The position numbers were made by a program, and so were the translations under genes. Source: an uncultured Caryophanales bacterium (GTDB lineage: Bacteria; Bacillota_I; Bacilli_A; RFN20; CAG-826). From it: a stretch of DNA of 52,437 nt. Shown here piece by piece: positions 44,704 through 52,234 of the stretch. The notes under the pieces are model-generated. The model had not been told where the DNA came from. It did not search any database and was given only the letters and a program-made list of their open reading frames with translations. How positions within the stretch are numbered: position 1 is the first letter of the stretch; each line of letters opens with the position of its first letter. Location of the stretch: contig CABQKC010000014.1 of the NCBI GenBank assembly GCA_902464635.1, positions 1-52,437 on the forward strand, written 5' to 3'.

Positions 44704-46689
44704 ATGGAATACGTCAGGAAGCCTTTTAAATTAGTGTCTAAATTTAAGCCTACTGGCGACCAACCTGAAGCTATAGCAAAGATATTAGAAGGCACTAAAG
44801 AAGGAAAACAAATCCAAGTAATAAAAGGAGCGACCGGTACAGGCAAGACCTTTACTGATGCTAATATTGTGGCTGCCTTAAATAGACCCACTTTGGTTTT
44901 GGTTCATAACAAAACTTTAGCATCCCAGTTATATGGGGAATTTAAGGAATTATTTCCTGAGAATAGAGTCGAATACTTTATATCCAACTTTGATTTCTAT
45001 CAACCTGAAGCCTATATCCCTAAATCTGATACATATATAGATAAAAATGCAGTTATGAACGAAGAAATCGACATGATGAGAACTAGTGCGATGAACTCGG
45101 TTCTTTCTAGGAGCGATACGATTGTTATTTCTTCTGTTGCTTCTATTTATGGGCTTTCAGATCCTAACGAATATAAAGGATTGATATTTGAAATTAGGGC
45201 AAATGAAACATTAGATAGAGCTGACTTATTTAGACATTTAATAGATGCCCAATATACTAGAAATAATCTCGAATTGAAGCCAGGCACTTTTCGGGTGCAT
45301 GGCGATGTTATAGATATTGCTCCTGCAACACATGATTATTTTATTAGAATCGATTGCTTTGGAGATGAAGTTGAATCTATTCATCAAATAAATACAGTTA
45401 CCGGAAATATAGAAAGAAGTTATGCGACCTATCCTATTTTCCCTGCCTATGATCATGCTTCGACTAGAAAGCGTATAGAAGCAGCCTGCAATACTATTTC
45501 TATTGAATTAGATGAAAGACTTAAGTATTTCCATGATAATGGCAAATTGCTTGAAGCTGAAAGACTAGAAAATAGAACTAGGCAGGACATGGATTCAATG
45601 AAGGAATTTGGACGTTGCCCTGGCATTGAGAATTATTCTAGGCATATCGATGGAAGGCATCCTGGAGAAAGGCCATACACCTTAATGGATTATATGCCGA
45701 AAGACTTCTTACTTCTAATTGATGAAAGCCATGTAAGCATTCCTCAGGTTAGAGGCATGTATAATGGAGATAGGTCTAGAAAAGAAACACTAGTCGAATA
45801 TGGTTTTAGGTTGCCTTCTGCTTTAGATAATAGACCTCTTAATTTCAAAGAATTCGAGGGTTTAATGCCTTCTGCAGTAGTTTGTACTTCCGCGACTCCA
45901 GGTGATTATGAATTAGAAAAATGTCATCATGAAGTAGTGGAACAAATCATTAGGCCTACTGGTTTATTGGACCCATGTATCAATATTAGGCCAACACAAG
46001 GCCAAGTCGATGACATGATTTTCGAGATTAGGAAACGTATCGAAAAGAATGAAAGGGTCATGATTGTCACCCTTACAATCAAGATGGCAGAAGACCTTAC
46101 TTTATATTTAAAGGAAAAGGGAATAAAGGTTACATATCTCCATAACGAAACAAAGACATTAGAAAGAAGTGAGATCATATATCAATTAAGGAAGGGCAAG
46201 TTTGATGTGCTTGTAGGGATTAATTTGCTTAGAGAGGGCCTTGATATACCAGAAGTATCCTTGATATGTATTTTGGATGCTGATAAAGAAGGATTCTTAA
46301 GAAGTACACGTTCTTTGATTCAGATTATTGGTAGGGCTGCTAGAAACGTAAATGGCACCGTTAATATGTATGCCGATTCTATTTCGGATTCTATGAAAGA
46401 GGCAATCGAAGAAACCAATAGGAGAAGGGCTATTCAAAAGAAATATAACGACGAAAATGGTATTGTCCCAACTTCGATTGTAAAAGAGATTAGACCTCCA
46501 TTATCCAATAGTGAAGACGAGACCAAGAAGATAATCGAACTTAGCCAAAAGAGTTCACGTAAGGAACTTGAGATTAGGATAAAAGATATACAAAAACAAA
46601 TGAATGATGCCGCTAAAGCTTATGATTTTGAAAGAGCGGCAGAACTTAGGGATATATTATTTGAAGCAAAAGCATTATTAGATAAGTAG
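44704..46689 (+). CDS. uvrB: Excinuclease ABC subunit B
   Basis: Damage-verification helicase of nucleotide excision repair. Walker A is GATGTGKTFT. The damage-probing beta-hairpin region (FYQPEAYIPKSDTYIDKN), helicase motifs (LLIDESH, IIGRAARN) and the C-terminal UVR helix pair that binds UvrC (FERAAELRDIL) are present. The length of 661 aa is standard. It starts 2 nt after the yitT-like gene. uvrA and uvrC are not in the window. Confidence 0.97.
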   Translation: MEYVRKPFKLVSKFKPTGDQPEAIAKILEGTKEGKQIQVIKGATGTGKTFTDANIVAALNRPTLVLVHNKTLASQLYGEFKELFPENRVEYFISNFDFYQPEAYIPKSDTYIDKNAVMNEEIDMMRTSAMNSVLSRSDTIVISSVASIYGLSDPNEYKGLIFEIRANETLDRADLFRHLIDAQYTRNNLELKPGTFRVHGDVIDIAPATHDYFIRIDCFGDEVESIHQINTVTGNIERSYATYPIFPAYDHASTRKRIEAACNTISIELDERLKYFHDNGKLLEAERLENRTRQDMDSMKEFGRCPGIENYSRHIDGRHPGERPYTLMDYMPKDFLLLIDESHVSIPQVRGMYNGDRSRKETLVEYGFRLPSALDNRPLNFKEFEGLMPSAVVCTSATPGDYELEKCHHEVVEQIIRPTGLLDPCINIRPTQGQVDDMIFEIRKRIEKNERVMIVTLTIKMAEDLTLYLKEKGIKVTYLHNETKTLERSEIIYQLRKGKFDVLVGINLLREGLDIPEVSLICILDADKEGFLRSTRSLIQIIGRAARNVNGTVNMYADSISDSMKEAIEETNRRRAIQKKYNDENGIVPTSIVKEIRPPLSNSEDETKKIIELSQKSSRKELEIRIKDIQKQMNDAAKAYDFERAAELRDILFEAKALLDK

Positions 46690-46697
46690 GTACATAT

Positions 46698-47312
46698 ATG
46701 GTTTATATATTTGATTTTGATGGAACTTTAGCTGATACAAAATTATCATTGCGCCCAGTTTATAAAGCTGGATTCTCTGCTATTGGAATTAATGATATTA
46801 GTAATGAAGAATGTGACGAATTCATGCATTATTCTTTACTTCAGACTTTGCAAATGAAAAACATTAAGGAAGAAGATTGGCCTGCTTTTGTTAAAGCTGT
46901 TCGAATTGCAATAGATTCTCCTGAGTCTTTATCTTTAATCAAGATATTCCCTGAAACAAAAGAAGTCTTGGATAAAGTAAAAAATGATGGAAATAGGATA
47001 GGCATTGTATCAGGAAATACATCTGATCATATTAGGAAAGTTCTCTCTTTCTTTCATTTGGAATCCTATTTTGAAGTGATTATCGGAAATGATATGTATA
47101 AAAACGGAAAGCCTAATGCCGAACCTTTGTTATTAGGTTGCTCAATGATGAATGTAGAACCAAATAAGGATGTTTGCTATGTTGGAGACTCGCTTCAAGA
47201 TGAAGAATGCGCTAGAAACGCAGGTGTAAGTTGCTTCATTGTTGATAGGAACCATGCCTATATAGATAAGAATTTTAGGAAGGGTTATAGCCTTCTAGAT
47301 TTATTCAAATGA
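46698..47312 (+). CDS. HAD-family phosphatase, Gph/PpaX type
   Basis: A haloacid dehalogenase-like hydrolase. Nucleophile motif is DFDGTLADT, motif II is IVSGNTSD, Lys is in NGKPNAEP, and motif IV is VGDSLQDEECARNAG. The 204-aa length with an alpha-helical cap fits phosphoglycolate phosphatase or PpaX. The substrate is not resolved. It is close behind uvrB (8 nt) and probably in the same transcript. Confidence 0.88.
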   Translation: MVYIFDFDGTLADTKLSLRPVYKAGFSAIGINDISNEECDEFMHYSLLQTLQMKNIKEEDWPAFVKAVRIAIDSPESLSLIKIFPETKEVLDKVKNDGNRIGIVSGNTSDHIRKVLSFFHLESYFEVIIGNDMYKNGKPNAEPLLLGCSMMNVEPNKDVCYVGDSLQDEECARNAGVSCFIVDRNHAYIDKNFRKGYSLLDLFK

Positions 47313-47334
47313 ATAAAGTAGTTATTTTGAGTTG

Positions 47335-47363
47335 TTGTAAAGTTTGGATTTTTAGTCTATCCT
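47335..47363 (+). promoter_or_regulatory. Promoter of secG
   Basis: TTGTAA (47335-47340), 17 nt and TATCCT (47358-47363), followed by GGAGGG (47382-47387) 7 nt before the secG ATG. Confidence 0.6.
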
Positions 47364-47394
47364 TTACTAGCACTAATTAGTGGAGGGTTTTGCT

Positions 47395-47643
47395 ATGAAG
47401 TGGTATGACATCATATTTATCATTGTTTCGTTAATCATAATTATTCTTTCTCTATTGCAAGGTGGTAAATCAGAAGGTGCTTCTGGTGCTATCACCGGTG
47501 GAGGACTTAATGTCTTTGCTAAAACTAAGGAGCGTGGCTCTGAAAAGGTAGTTACTTGGTTAACTTTTGCCTTTGCTGTTCTCTTCTTGTTCTTAGCCTT
47601 GATTGTTTCTGTTGTTAGTGGTGGTTCTTCTACTGCTGCCTAA
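47395..47643 (+). CDS. secG: Preprotein translocase subunit SecG
   Basis: Small accessory subunit of the SecYEG channel. 82 aa: two hydrophobic helices (about 5-24 and 55-78) separated by a short Gly/Ser loop (LLQGGKSEGASGAITGG). I chose the ATG at 47395 because GGAGGG is 7 nt upstream; a reading five residues longer would use a start inside that region. Monocistronic, with its own promoter and terminator. In Bacillus, secG is followed by rnr and smpB; here it is followed by folD. Confidence 0.94.
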   Translation: MKWYDIIFIIVSLIIIILSLLQGGKSEGASGAITGGGLNVFAKTKERGSEKVVTWLTFAFAVLFLFLALIVSVVSGGSSTAA

Positions 47644-47663
47644 TTAGGTTGGAATAAAAACTT

Positions 47664-47703
47664 AACGCCATCTGAGTTTATTCTCATTTGGCGTTTTTTC
47701 TTC
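47664..47703 (+). terminator. Terminator after secG
   Basis: AACGCCA...TGGCGTT outer stem with an inner TGAG/CTCA pairing, followed by a six-T run. Confidence 0.9.
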
Positions 47704-47723
47704 TATATAGAAACCTTTCTACG

Positions 47724-47732
47724 TGATAAACT
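47724..47732 (+). promoter_or_regulatory. Extended -10 of folD
   Basis: TG-A-TAAACT ends 7 nt before the folD ATG. No ribosome-binding site lies between, suggesting a leaderless message like those at 13531 and 13563. Confidence 0.45.
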
Positions 47733-47739
47733 TTTCACT

Positions 47740-48528
47740 ATGGAAATAAAAGAATTCGTAAATATGAGGAAGCAAACTTTGAAAAACCAGATTGCTTCTA
47801 TGGACAAGAAGCCTACTTTAATGATAATCCAGGCTAATGATGACCCTGCTTCTAATGCCTATGTCAATGGCAAATTAAAAGATGGAGATGAAATTGGGGC
47901 TAATGTTATTTTAAATAAAGTTGACCCACTTATTAGCCAAGAAGAATTATTGAAGATTATAGATAAATGCAATAACGATTCTTCTATTGATGGATTAATT
48001 GTCCAACTACCATTAGGCAAACATATCAATGAAGATGTTATTAAATTAGCGGTTTCTCCTAAAAAAGATATAGATGGATTCCATCCTTTGTCTTCTTTTA
48101 TTCCTTGCACCCCAAAGGGAATAGTTTCCTATTTAGAGAATGAAGGTTTCACTTTCTCTGGCAAGAACGCAGTAGTGCTAGGAAGGTCAAACATAGTTGG
48201 GAAGCCAATGGCTAGATTATTATTAAGCAGAAGCTGCAATGTAACTGTATTGCATTCAAAGACTTCTATTGAAGACAAGAAATTCTATATTAAGCATGCC
48301 GATTTAATAGTAGTGGCAATTGGAAAAGAAGGATTCCTTAATAACGATTTTGAATACAATAAGGATTGCTATGTTGTTGATGTTGGAATAAATAGAGGGG
48401 TAGATGGCAAGTTGCATGGAGATGCAATTCCAAATTTGCCTGTAAAATTACAAACACCTGTTCCGGGTGGAGTTGGATTATTGACTAGATTAGCTTTATT
48501 AGAAAATTTAATGGAGGCATGCAGATGA
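47740..48528 (+). CDS. folD: Bifunctional methylenetetrahydrofolate dehydrogenase/cyclohydrolase
   Basis: Interconverts methylene-, methenyl- and formyl-tetrahydrofolate. The catalytic Tyr and Lys are Y41 and K45 (AYVNGK), the cofactor-binding site is GRSNIVGKP, and the C-terminal TPVPGGVG signature is intact. At 262 aa it is about 20 residues shorter than typical because of trimmed ends, with motifs complete. It overlaps the ThyX-like gene by 4 nt, so folate supply and the next protein are likely linked. Confidence 0.94.
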   Translation: MEIKEFVNMRKQTLKNQIASMDKKPTLMIIQANDDPASNAYVNGKLKDGDEIGANVILNKVDPLISQEELLKIIDKCNNDSSIDGLIVQLPLGKHINEDVIKLAVSPKKDIDGFHPLSSFIPCTPKGIVSYLENEGFTFSGKNAVVLGRSNIVGKPMARLLLSRSCNVTVLHSKTSIEDKKFYIKHADLIVVAIGKEGFLNNDFEYNKDCYVVDVGINRGVDGKLHGDAIPNLPVKLQTPVPGGVGLLTRLALLENLMEACR

Positions 48529-49124
48529 ATTTCGAAGTAAGCAACACTTATGTTTATGGCTTAGAAAGAGCTGTAAAGGCTAGCGGAAACCCTATGAGGG
48601 TAAAAATCGATACTAGCGAGGCTAATGAAAAAGATTTCCTTAGAGCCTCTAGACTTGGTTCTACTACTTCTGGCGAGGGGCATGATAATTTCTTAAAAGG
48701 AATTACGGTCCAATTGGATGTTGCTGCTCCTTTATATTGGTGGAAAGAAGCCCAGCGTTATCATTGGTTTGATTTTATTTCTAGCCAATCAACAATGCAT
48801 TGCCTATTAAAATTTGATGTTTCTAGCCAATGTGTTGAAGATACCGATCCTAAAATTCTAGAAAGAATGAAAGAATTAGTTGAAGAATATAATCAAATTC
48901 AAGACGATGACGAACATAAAGACGAAAAGAAAGCCAAGTGGCGTGTCTTAGTTGCTTCATTGCCTTGTGGATTCTGTTTATGTGCGACCATGACTACTAA
49001 TTATCAACAACTTAAAACAATGTATCGTCAAAGATGCAACCACAAACTTAAAGAATGGCACGTATTCTGTGACTGGATATTAGGCTTGCCCCATTTTAAA
49101 GAATTAACTGGTCTAGGAAAGTAA
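48525..49124 (+). CDS. ThyX-like protein (divergent flavin-dependent thymidylate synthase relative)
   Basis: 199 aa. The layout recalls ThyX: an early VQLDVAAPLYWWKEAQRYHWFDFISSQSTMH segment stands where ThyX has Q-x-x-RHRxxSxNExS. The C-terminal LPCGFCLC...NYQQLKTMYRQR...EWHVFCDWI segment matches the ThyX LP...T.N.R.L..F..R...AQWEIR region in pattern. The exact RHRxxS motif is absent, so thymidylate synthesis is not assured. Translational coupling to folD (ATGA) supports folate-linked work. GGAGG lies 7 nt before the ATG at 48525; the ATG at 48519 is too close to it. Confidence 0.6.
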   Translation: MNFEVSNTYVYGLERAVKASGNPMRVKIDTSEANEKDFLRASRLGSTTSGEGHDNFLKGITVQLDVAAPLYWWKEAQRYHWFDFISSQSTMHCLLKFDVSSQCVEDTDPKILERMKELVEEYNQIQDDDEHKDEKKAKWRVLVASLPCGFCLCATMTTNYQQLKTMYRQRCNHKLKEWHVFCDWILGLPHFKELTGLGK

Positions 49125-49138
49125 TAAATCAACACACG

Positions 49139-49175
49139 CCCCTAATGGATTTGCTGTTAGGGGGTTTTAAATTTT
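49139..49175 (+). terminator. Terminator after folD-thyX-like operon
   Basis: CCCCTAA...TTAGGGG stem (7 bp, 11-nt loop) followed by GTTTTAAATTTT. On the minus strand it lacks a T-run, so it serves the plus strand only. Confidence 0.8.
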
Positions 49176-49188
49176 CCGTTTCGTTTAC

Positions 49189-50070
49189 CTAGCATCCTGA
49201 TAAAACAAATGTGGCTTGTCTTCTATTTGATTGAACGCCAAAGAAACAGCTTTCTATGGTTTTGTTAACGCCAGTAGGTTCTACGCCATAATAATTTGGT
49301 TTTGAAGAAACTACTATATCCCATTTGGTTTTAAATATTTCCAGGAATTTAGTTTCTGCTTCTCCTATTTTCATGGCTATGTGACCTAAATTTTCCGATT
49401 CTGGAGAGTATGCGCAAACAACTGGCCTTGTGGCATCGTATATGCCTTCTGCCAATTGAAAAGACGAAGATAGGACCGAATTAAACCCCACAAGGAAATC
49501 GGTTAAAGAAGTGCCTAAATCGTCTTGATATTTTTGTGATTTCTTCAATGCTTCTAATAACTTCTCATAAGAAGTGTAAGTAGAAGGATTTCTTTTTCCT
49601 GACATTTTGTATGTGTAAATCAAATCCATGGATGCTATTTGTGCGCAGTCTTTCTCAACTGATTCAAAAGAAACAGGATTCCATATTCCAAACGATTTTT
49701 GATGTGGCTTGTTAGCTAATGATGAAATCTGCGAAACACATGATGCAGTTGCGAAACCACTTTTTGAAATTAACGTTTTTAAAGGTGTTAACGATGATGC
49801 GTTGGAAGCATAGAGTGGCGGCTTTTCATATTCTTTTATCAGAAATCCATCTAAATCAAAACTGATTTTATCTTGATTGATGCTTGCTTCAAATCCAATT
49901 ACGTTGTTTCCTGAATACAAAGGGGAGCACCCATCTTTACCCATGTCTTCTCCAAATTGCTTTTCCAAACAGTCATTTAGTTTTTCAACTGCCATCGTAA
50001 CTGGCATTTCTACTTTCCCGTCACCCATGCCGACTAGAGATGCTGAAATTAAAATTAATTGTTCTAACAT
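49189..50070 (-). CDS. Unknown 293-residue protein under the ECF-type promoter
   Basis: I do not recognise this protein. The N-terminus is hydrophobic (LEQLILISASLVGMG) but lacks the positive charge of a normal signal peptide. The rest looks soluble and globular. It has seven cysteines, the last being the C-terminal residue (FVLSGC), which is unusual for a cytoplasmic protein and may matter. It has its own copy of the shared two-box promoter 19 nt upstream, so it is a likely direct target of the adjacent sigma factor. GTGAGG is a weak ribosome-binding site. No terminator with a T-run was found after it. Confidence 0.65.
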   Translation of the reverse strand: MLEQLILISASLVGMGDGKVEMPVTMAVEKLNDCLEKQFGEDMGKDGCSPLYSGNNVIGFEASINQDKISFDLDGFLIKEYEKPPLYASNASSLTPLKTLISKSGFATASCVSQISSLANKPHQKSFGIWNPVSFESVEKDCAQIASMDLIYTYKMSGKRNPSTYTSYEKLLEALKKSQKYQDDLGTSLTDFLVGFNSVLSSSFQLAEGIYDATRPVVCAYSPESENLGHIAMKIGEAETKFLEIFKTKWDIVVSSKPNYYGVEPTGVNKTIESCFFGVQSNRRQATFVLSGC

Positions 50071-50088
50071 AAAAGCCTCACTTATCTT

Positions 50089-50124
50089 TTAATTAAGTGT
50101 GTTTGGTTGCACAATTTCCGTAAA
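50089..50124 (-). promoter_or_regulatory. ECF-type promoter copy 1 (before the 293-residue protein)
   Basis: Minus strand: TTTACGGAAATTG, N11, ACACTTAATTAA. Box sequences are identical to copy 2 and the spacing is the same in all three copies. The end of the second box is 18 nt from the ATG at 50070. Confidence 0.75.
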
Positions 50125-50125
50125 T

Positions 50126-50755
50126 TTATTTGACTAAATTATAGTTTGCATACCCAGACGAATCCGATGATGAATTTCCGTATGCAATTGTTAGACTTTT
50201 TGGCTGTTCAGACACGAATCCAAAAGTTATACGGACTGGGTATACATTGTTTTCATAAAGGGCGTCTCCACCAAAACCTGCTAGTTTTGGGGAAAAATCC
50301 GTGAAATCAAAATAAGCAAATGGGCTGCCATAAAAAGAAATTGAGCAAGCAAATGTTCCATCTTTTTCATATATATCCACATTGCCAAAGGCCTTAATCG
50401 CTTTCTCTTTTTGAACAATTAAGGAAGATTCAGAAAAATCCCACTGTTCATTGAAACAACTCCATTTATCTATTCTAAAATTACCTAGTACAATTGGCCT
50501 TTCTTCTCCTTGCCCATAATGAGTCGGAGGTTTTGTGCTGTAATGTATGGTCAATCCTAAAGTAATACCGAGCACAAACGAACAAGCGCATGCAGTAGCG
50601 GCTATAGCTCCCCAATGTATTCTCTTTTGTCTGCCTGTTTTACTTGCAATGTCATCCCAATCTACTCTTTTGTCTATCGATTCAAAAGAAGGGACATCCG
50701 AGATTAAAGAATCGGCTTCATCAAATAAATGTTTTTCAATTTTACTTTTCTTCAT
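50126..50755 (-). CDS. Putative membrane-anchored anti-sigma factor
   Basis: 209 aa: about 47 cytoplasmic residues (acidic, DEADSLISDVPSFESIDKRVDWDD), one membrane helix (about 48-70), then about 135 residues outside the membrane. This is the topology of anti-sigma proteins that hold an ECF sigma factor and sense a signal outside the cell. No HxxxCxxC zinc motif is present, so it is not a ZAS type. It overlaps the sigma gene by 14 nt, and AAGGAGG lies 7 nt before its ATG. The role is inferred from topology and coupling. Confidence 0.7.
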   Translation of the reverse strand: MKKSKIEKHLFDEADSLISDVPSFESIDKRVDWDDIASKTGRQKRIHWGAIAATACACSFVLGITLGLTIHYSTKPPTHYGQGEERPIVLGNFRIDKWSCFNEQWDFSESSLIVQKEKAIKAFGNVDIYEKDGTFACSISFYGSPFAYFDFTDFSPKLAGFGGDALYENNVYPVRITFGFVSEQPKSLTIAYGNSSSDSSGYANYNLVK

Positions 50756-51275
50756 CCTTTAGCCTCCTTTTTAACTCTTTTATACCTTTTCTATAACGAT
50801 AGCTGACTGAATCCTCACTTATCTTTAGTCTTGCTGCAATTTCTTTTTCCTTATACTCATATGCTGCTTTTAGAATGACTATATCTGAGTCAGGATGTCC
50901 TAGCCATTCTTCTATTTTTGCAAATATTTCTTTTCCTTGAACTAGCTTCGGTATTGAACTTGATCCACTTTCGATTTCTTCTACTTCTTTTTCGACAGTA
51001 TTTTGTTTTTCGATTCTATGGTAACGAATGTACTTCGCTGTCTTTATCCAATAATCCGCCATTCTATTAATACTCAAGAGTTTTAATGGATCCTTTAGAA
51101 GAGCAACGAACGATTCTTGGACATCATCACTTGTTTCATCGTCTTTTCCGAAAGAATCAATCAATATACGATACACAAGCCTTACGTTTTTGTTGTAAAA
51201 GCCTTCGAATGCATTTTTGATTTTCTCGCTACTTCCGCTTTTTATGGCTTTTTTCAATTCTTTTTCGGCATCCAT
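50742..51275 (-). CDS. ECF-type RNA polymerase sigma factor
   Basis: 177 aa with only region 2 (about 20-90: NVRLVYRILIDSFG...DVQESFVALL...DYWIKTAKYIRYHRI) and region 4 (about 125-175: DIVILKAAYEYKEKEIAARLKISEDSVSYRYRKGIKELKRRL, a helix-turn-helix). That is the two-domain layout of extracytoplasmic-function sigma factors. It should direct polymerase to a small regulon. The start has no Shine-Dalgarno. A copy of the shared promoter 24 nt upstream suggests it drives its own expression. It is coupled to the putative anti-sigma gene. Confidence 0.88.
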   Translation of the reverse strand: MDAEKELKKAIKSGSSEKIKNAFEGFYNKNVRLVYRILIDSFGKDDETSDDVQESFVALLKDPLKLLSINRMADYWIKTAKYIRYHRIEKQNTVEKEVEEIESGSSSIPKLVQGKEIFAKIEEWLGHPDSDIVILKAAYEYKEKEIAARLKISEDSVSYRYRKGIKELKRRLKDEEK

Positions 51276-51298
51276 AATAAGTTAATTATGTTGCTTTA

Positions 51299-51334
51299 TT
51301 AATTAAGTGTCTATAAGAATGCAATTTCCGTAAA
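51299..51334 (-). promoter_or_regulatory. ECF-type promoter copy 2 (before the sigma gene)
   Basis: Minus strand: TTTACGGAAATTG, N11, ACACTTAATTAA. The second box ends 23 nt before the sigma ATG at 51275. The spacer differs completely from copy 1, so the match is not due to recent duplication of the whole region. Confidence 0.8.
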
Positions 51335-51360
51335 CACTTTCAAATAATTCTTAAAAGTTT

Positions 51361-51396
51361 TTTACGGATTTTTATTTATTGCTGACACTTAATTAA
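51361..51396 (+). promoter_or_regulatory. ECF-type promoter copy 3 (before the 94-residue protein)
   Basis: Plus strand: TTTACGGATTTTT, N11, ACACTTAATTAA. The -35-like box keeps TTTACGGA and diverges after it; the second box is identical and the spacing exact. It is divergent from copy 2 and ends 15 nt before the ATG at 51412. Confidence 0.75.
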
Positions 51397-51411
51397 TGGA
51401 AACTATTTAAA

Positions 51412-51696
51412 ATGACCGAATTTAACGCCCTAGGAAGAACAATTTATTACGATGAAAGATCTACTGTTTTTTCTTTGTTTAAGCCAACAAGTGAAGAACT
51501 AGAATCGGCAAATTGTCTTTTCCGTAAAAGTATTAAATTCTACGATTTGGCAGAAATCGATGGAATTAATAATTCTCGCCTTTTTAGCTTTTTAAATGAT
51601 TTTTGTGCTAAAAAGGTGAGAAGCTTTTCGTTCCTAACTATGTTGGCATTTATGTTAAAAAATAGGTATGCTTCAAAAAAGGAGAAAATAAAATGA
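51412..51696 (+). CDS. Unknown 94-residue protein of the sigma regulon
   Basis: I do not recognise it. Small, soluble-looking, with a basic C-terminus (RYASKKEKIK) and a phenylalanine-rich middle. No Shine-Dalgarno; AT-rich sequence precedes the ATG. It has the third shared promoter copy 15 nt upstream and overlaps the next gene by 4 nt (ATGA), so it probably acts with that membrane protein. Confidence 0.65.
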   Translation: MTEFNALGRTIYYDERSTVFSLFKPTSEELESANCLFRKSIKFYDLAEIDGINNSRLFSFLNDFCAKKVRSFSFLTMLAFMLKNRYASKKEKIK

Positions 51697-52178
51697 ATAC
51701 TGAAATAACATCTTTTGAAATTACTAAAGCTGAGAGAAGGAAGCTTTTATACAATGTTAGTCGTTATAACTATCAGTTCATTATGGCATCTTGTATTTCT
51801 TTTGGAATGGGCTTTTTACTTAGTTTAATTGGGGAAGTGGCGCATTTTTCAAACGCAAACACGAAAGCGCTGTTTGATGCTTCGTTGCTTTCTGCTCTGG
51901 CTATCGGAGCCGTTTTCATGGTTATTGCACTTGTTCAAGTTTTGTTATGTTGGGTTCCTAAGGCTAATGAAAAAGCTATCTTGCAGTTTGATCCCGCTAC
52001 TCAAACAATAGAAATTTCTGTAGGACATAAGAAAAGAAAATTAGGGATACATTCAGTAACTGTAATTACTTCCGATAATCTAATCATTTTCCATGGCCTT
52101 ATAAGACAGGTAATGCTCCCTCTTTCCTGCTTTGATCCAAATAAGTTAATCTCGTTTTTACCTAAAACAGTAAAATAA
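51693..52178 (+). CDS. YcxB-like membrane protein
   Basis: 161 aa. Two membrane helices (about 30-48 and 66-90) separated by a short loop, then a C-terminal cytoplasmic beta domain with ILQFDPATQTIEISVG and HSVTVITSDNLIIFHGLIRQVMLPLSCFD, resembling YcxB family ends. It is the second gene after promoter copy 3, and a terminator follows. In this setting it could be the membrane effector of the envelope-stress response; that is inference. Confidence 0.65.
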   Translation: MNTEITSFEITKAERRKLLYNVSRYNYQFIMASCISFGMGFLLSLIGEVAHFSNANTKALFDASLLSALAIGAVFMVIALVQVLLCWVPKANEKAILQFDPATQTIEISVGHKKRKLGIHSVTVITSDNLIIFHGLIRQVMLPLSCFDPNKLISFLPKTVK

Positions 52179-52199
52179 AAAATACTTCTAAACCTTAAT

Positions 52200-52234
52200 A
52201 ACGGCAGTAAGTAACATTGTTGCCGTTTTCTTTT
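52200..52234 (+). terminator. Terminator after the YcxB-like gene
   Basis: AACGGCA...TGCCGTT stem with a 14-nt loop and a TTCTTTT tail. From here to the window end (52235-52437) I see AT-rich sequence with a TATAAT near 52377 and no supportable gene. Confidence 0.8.
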
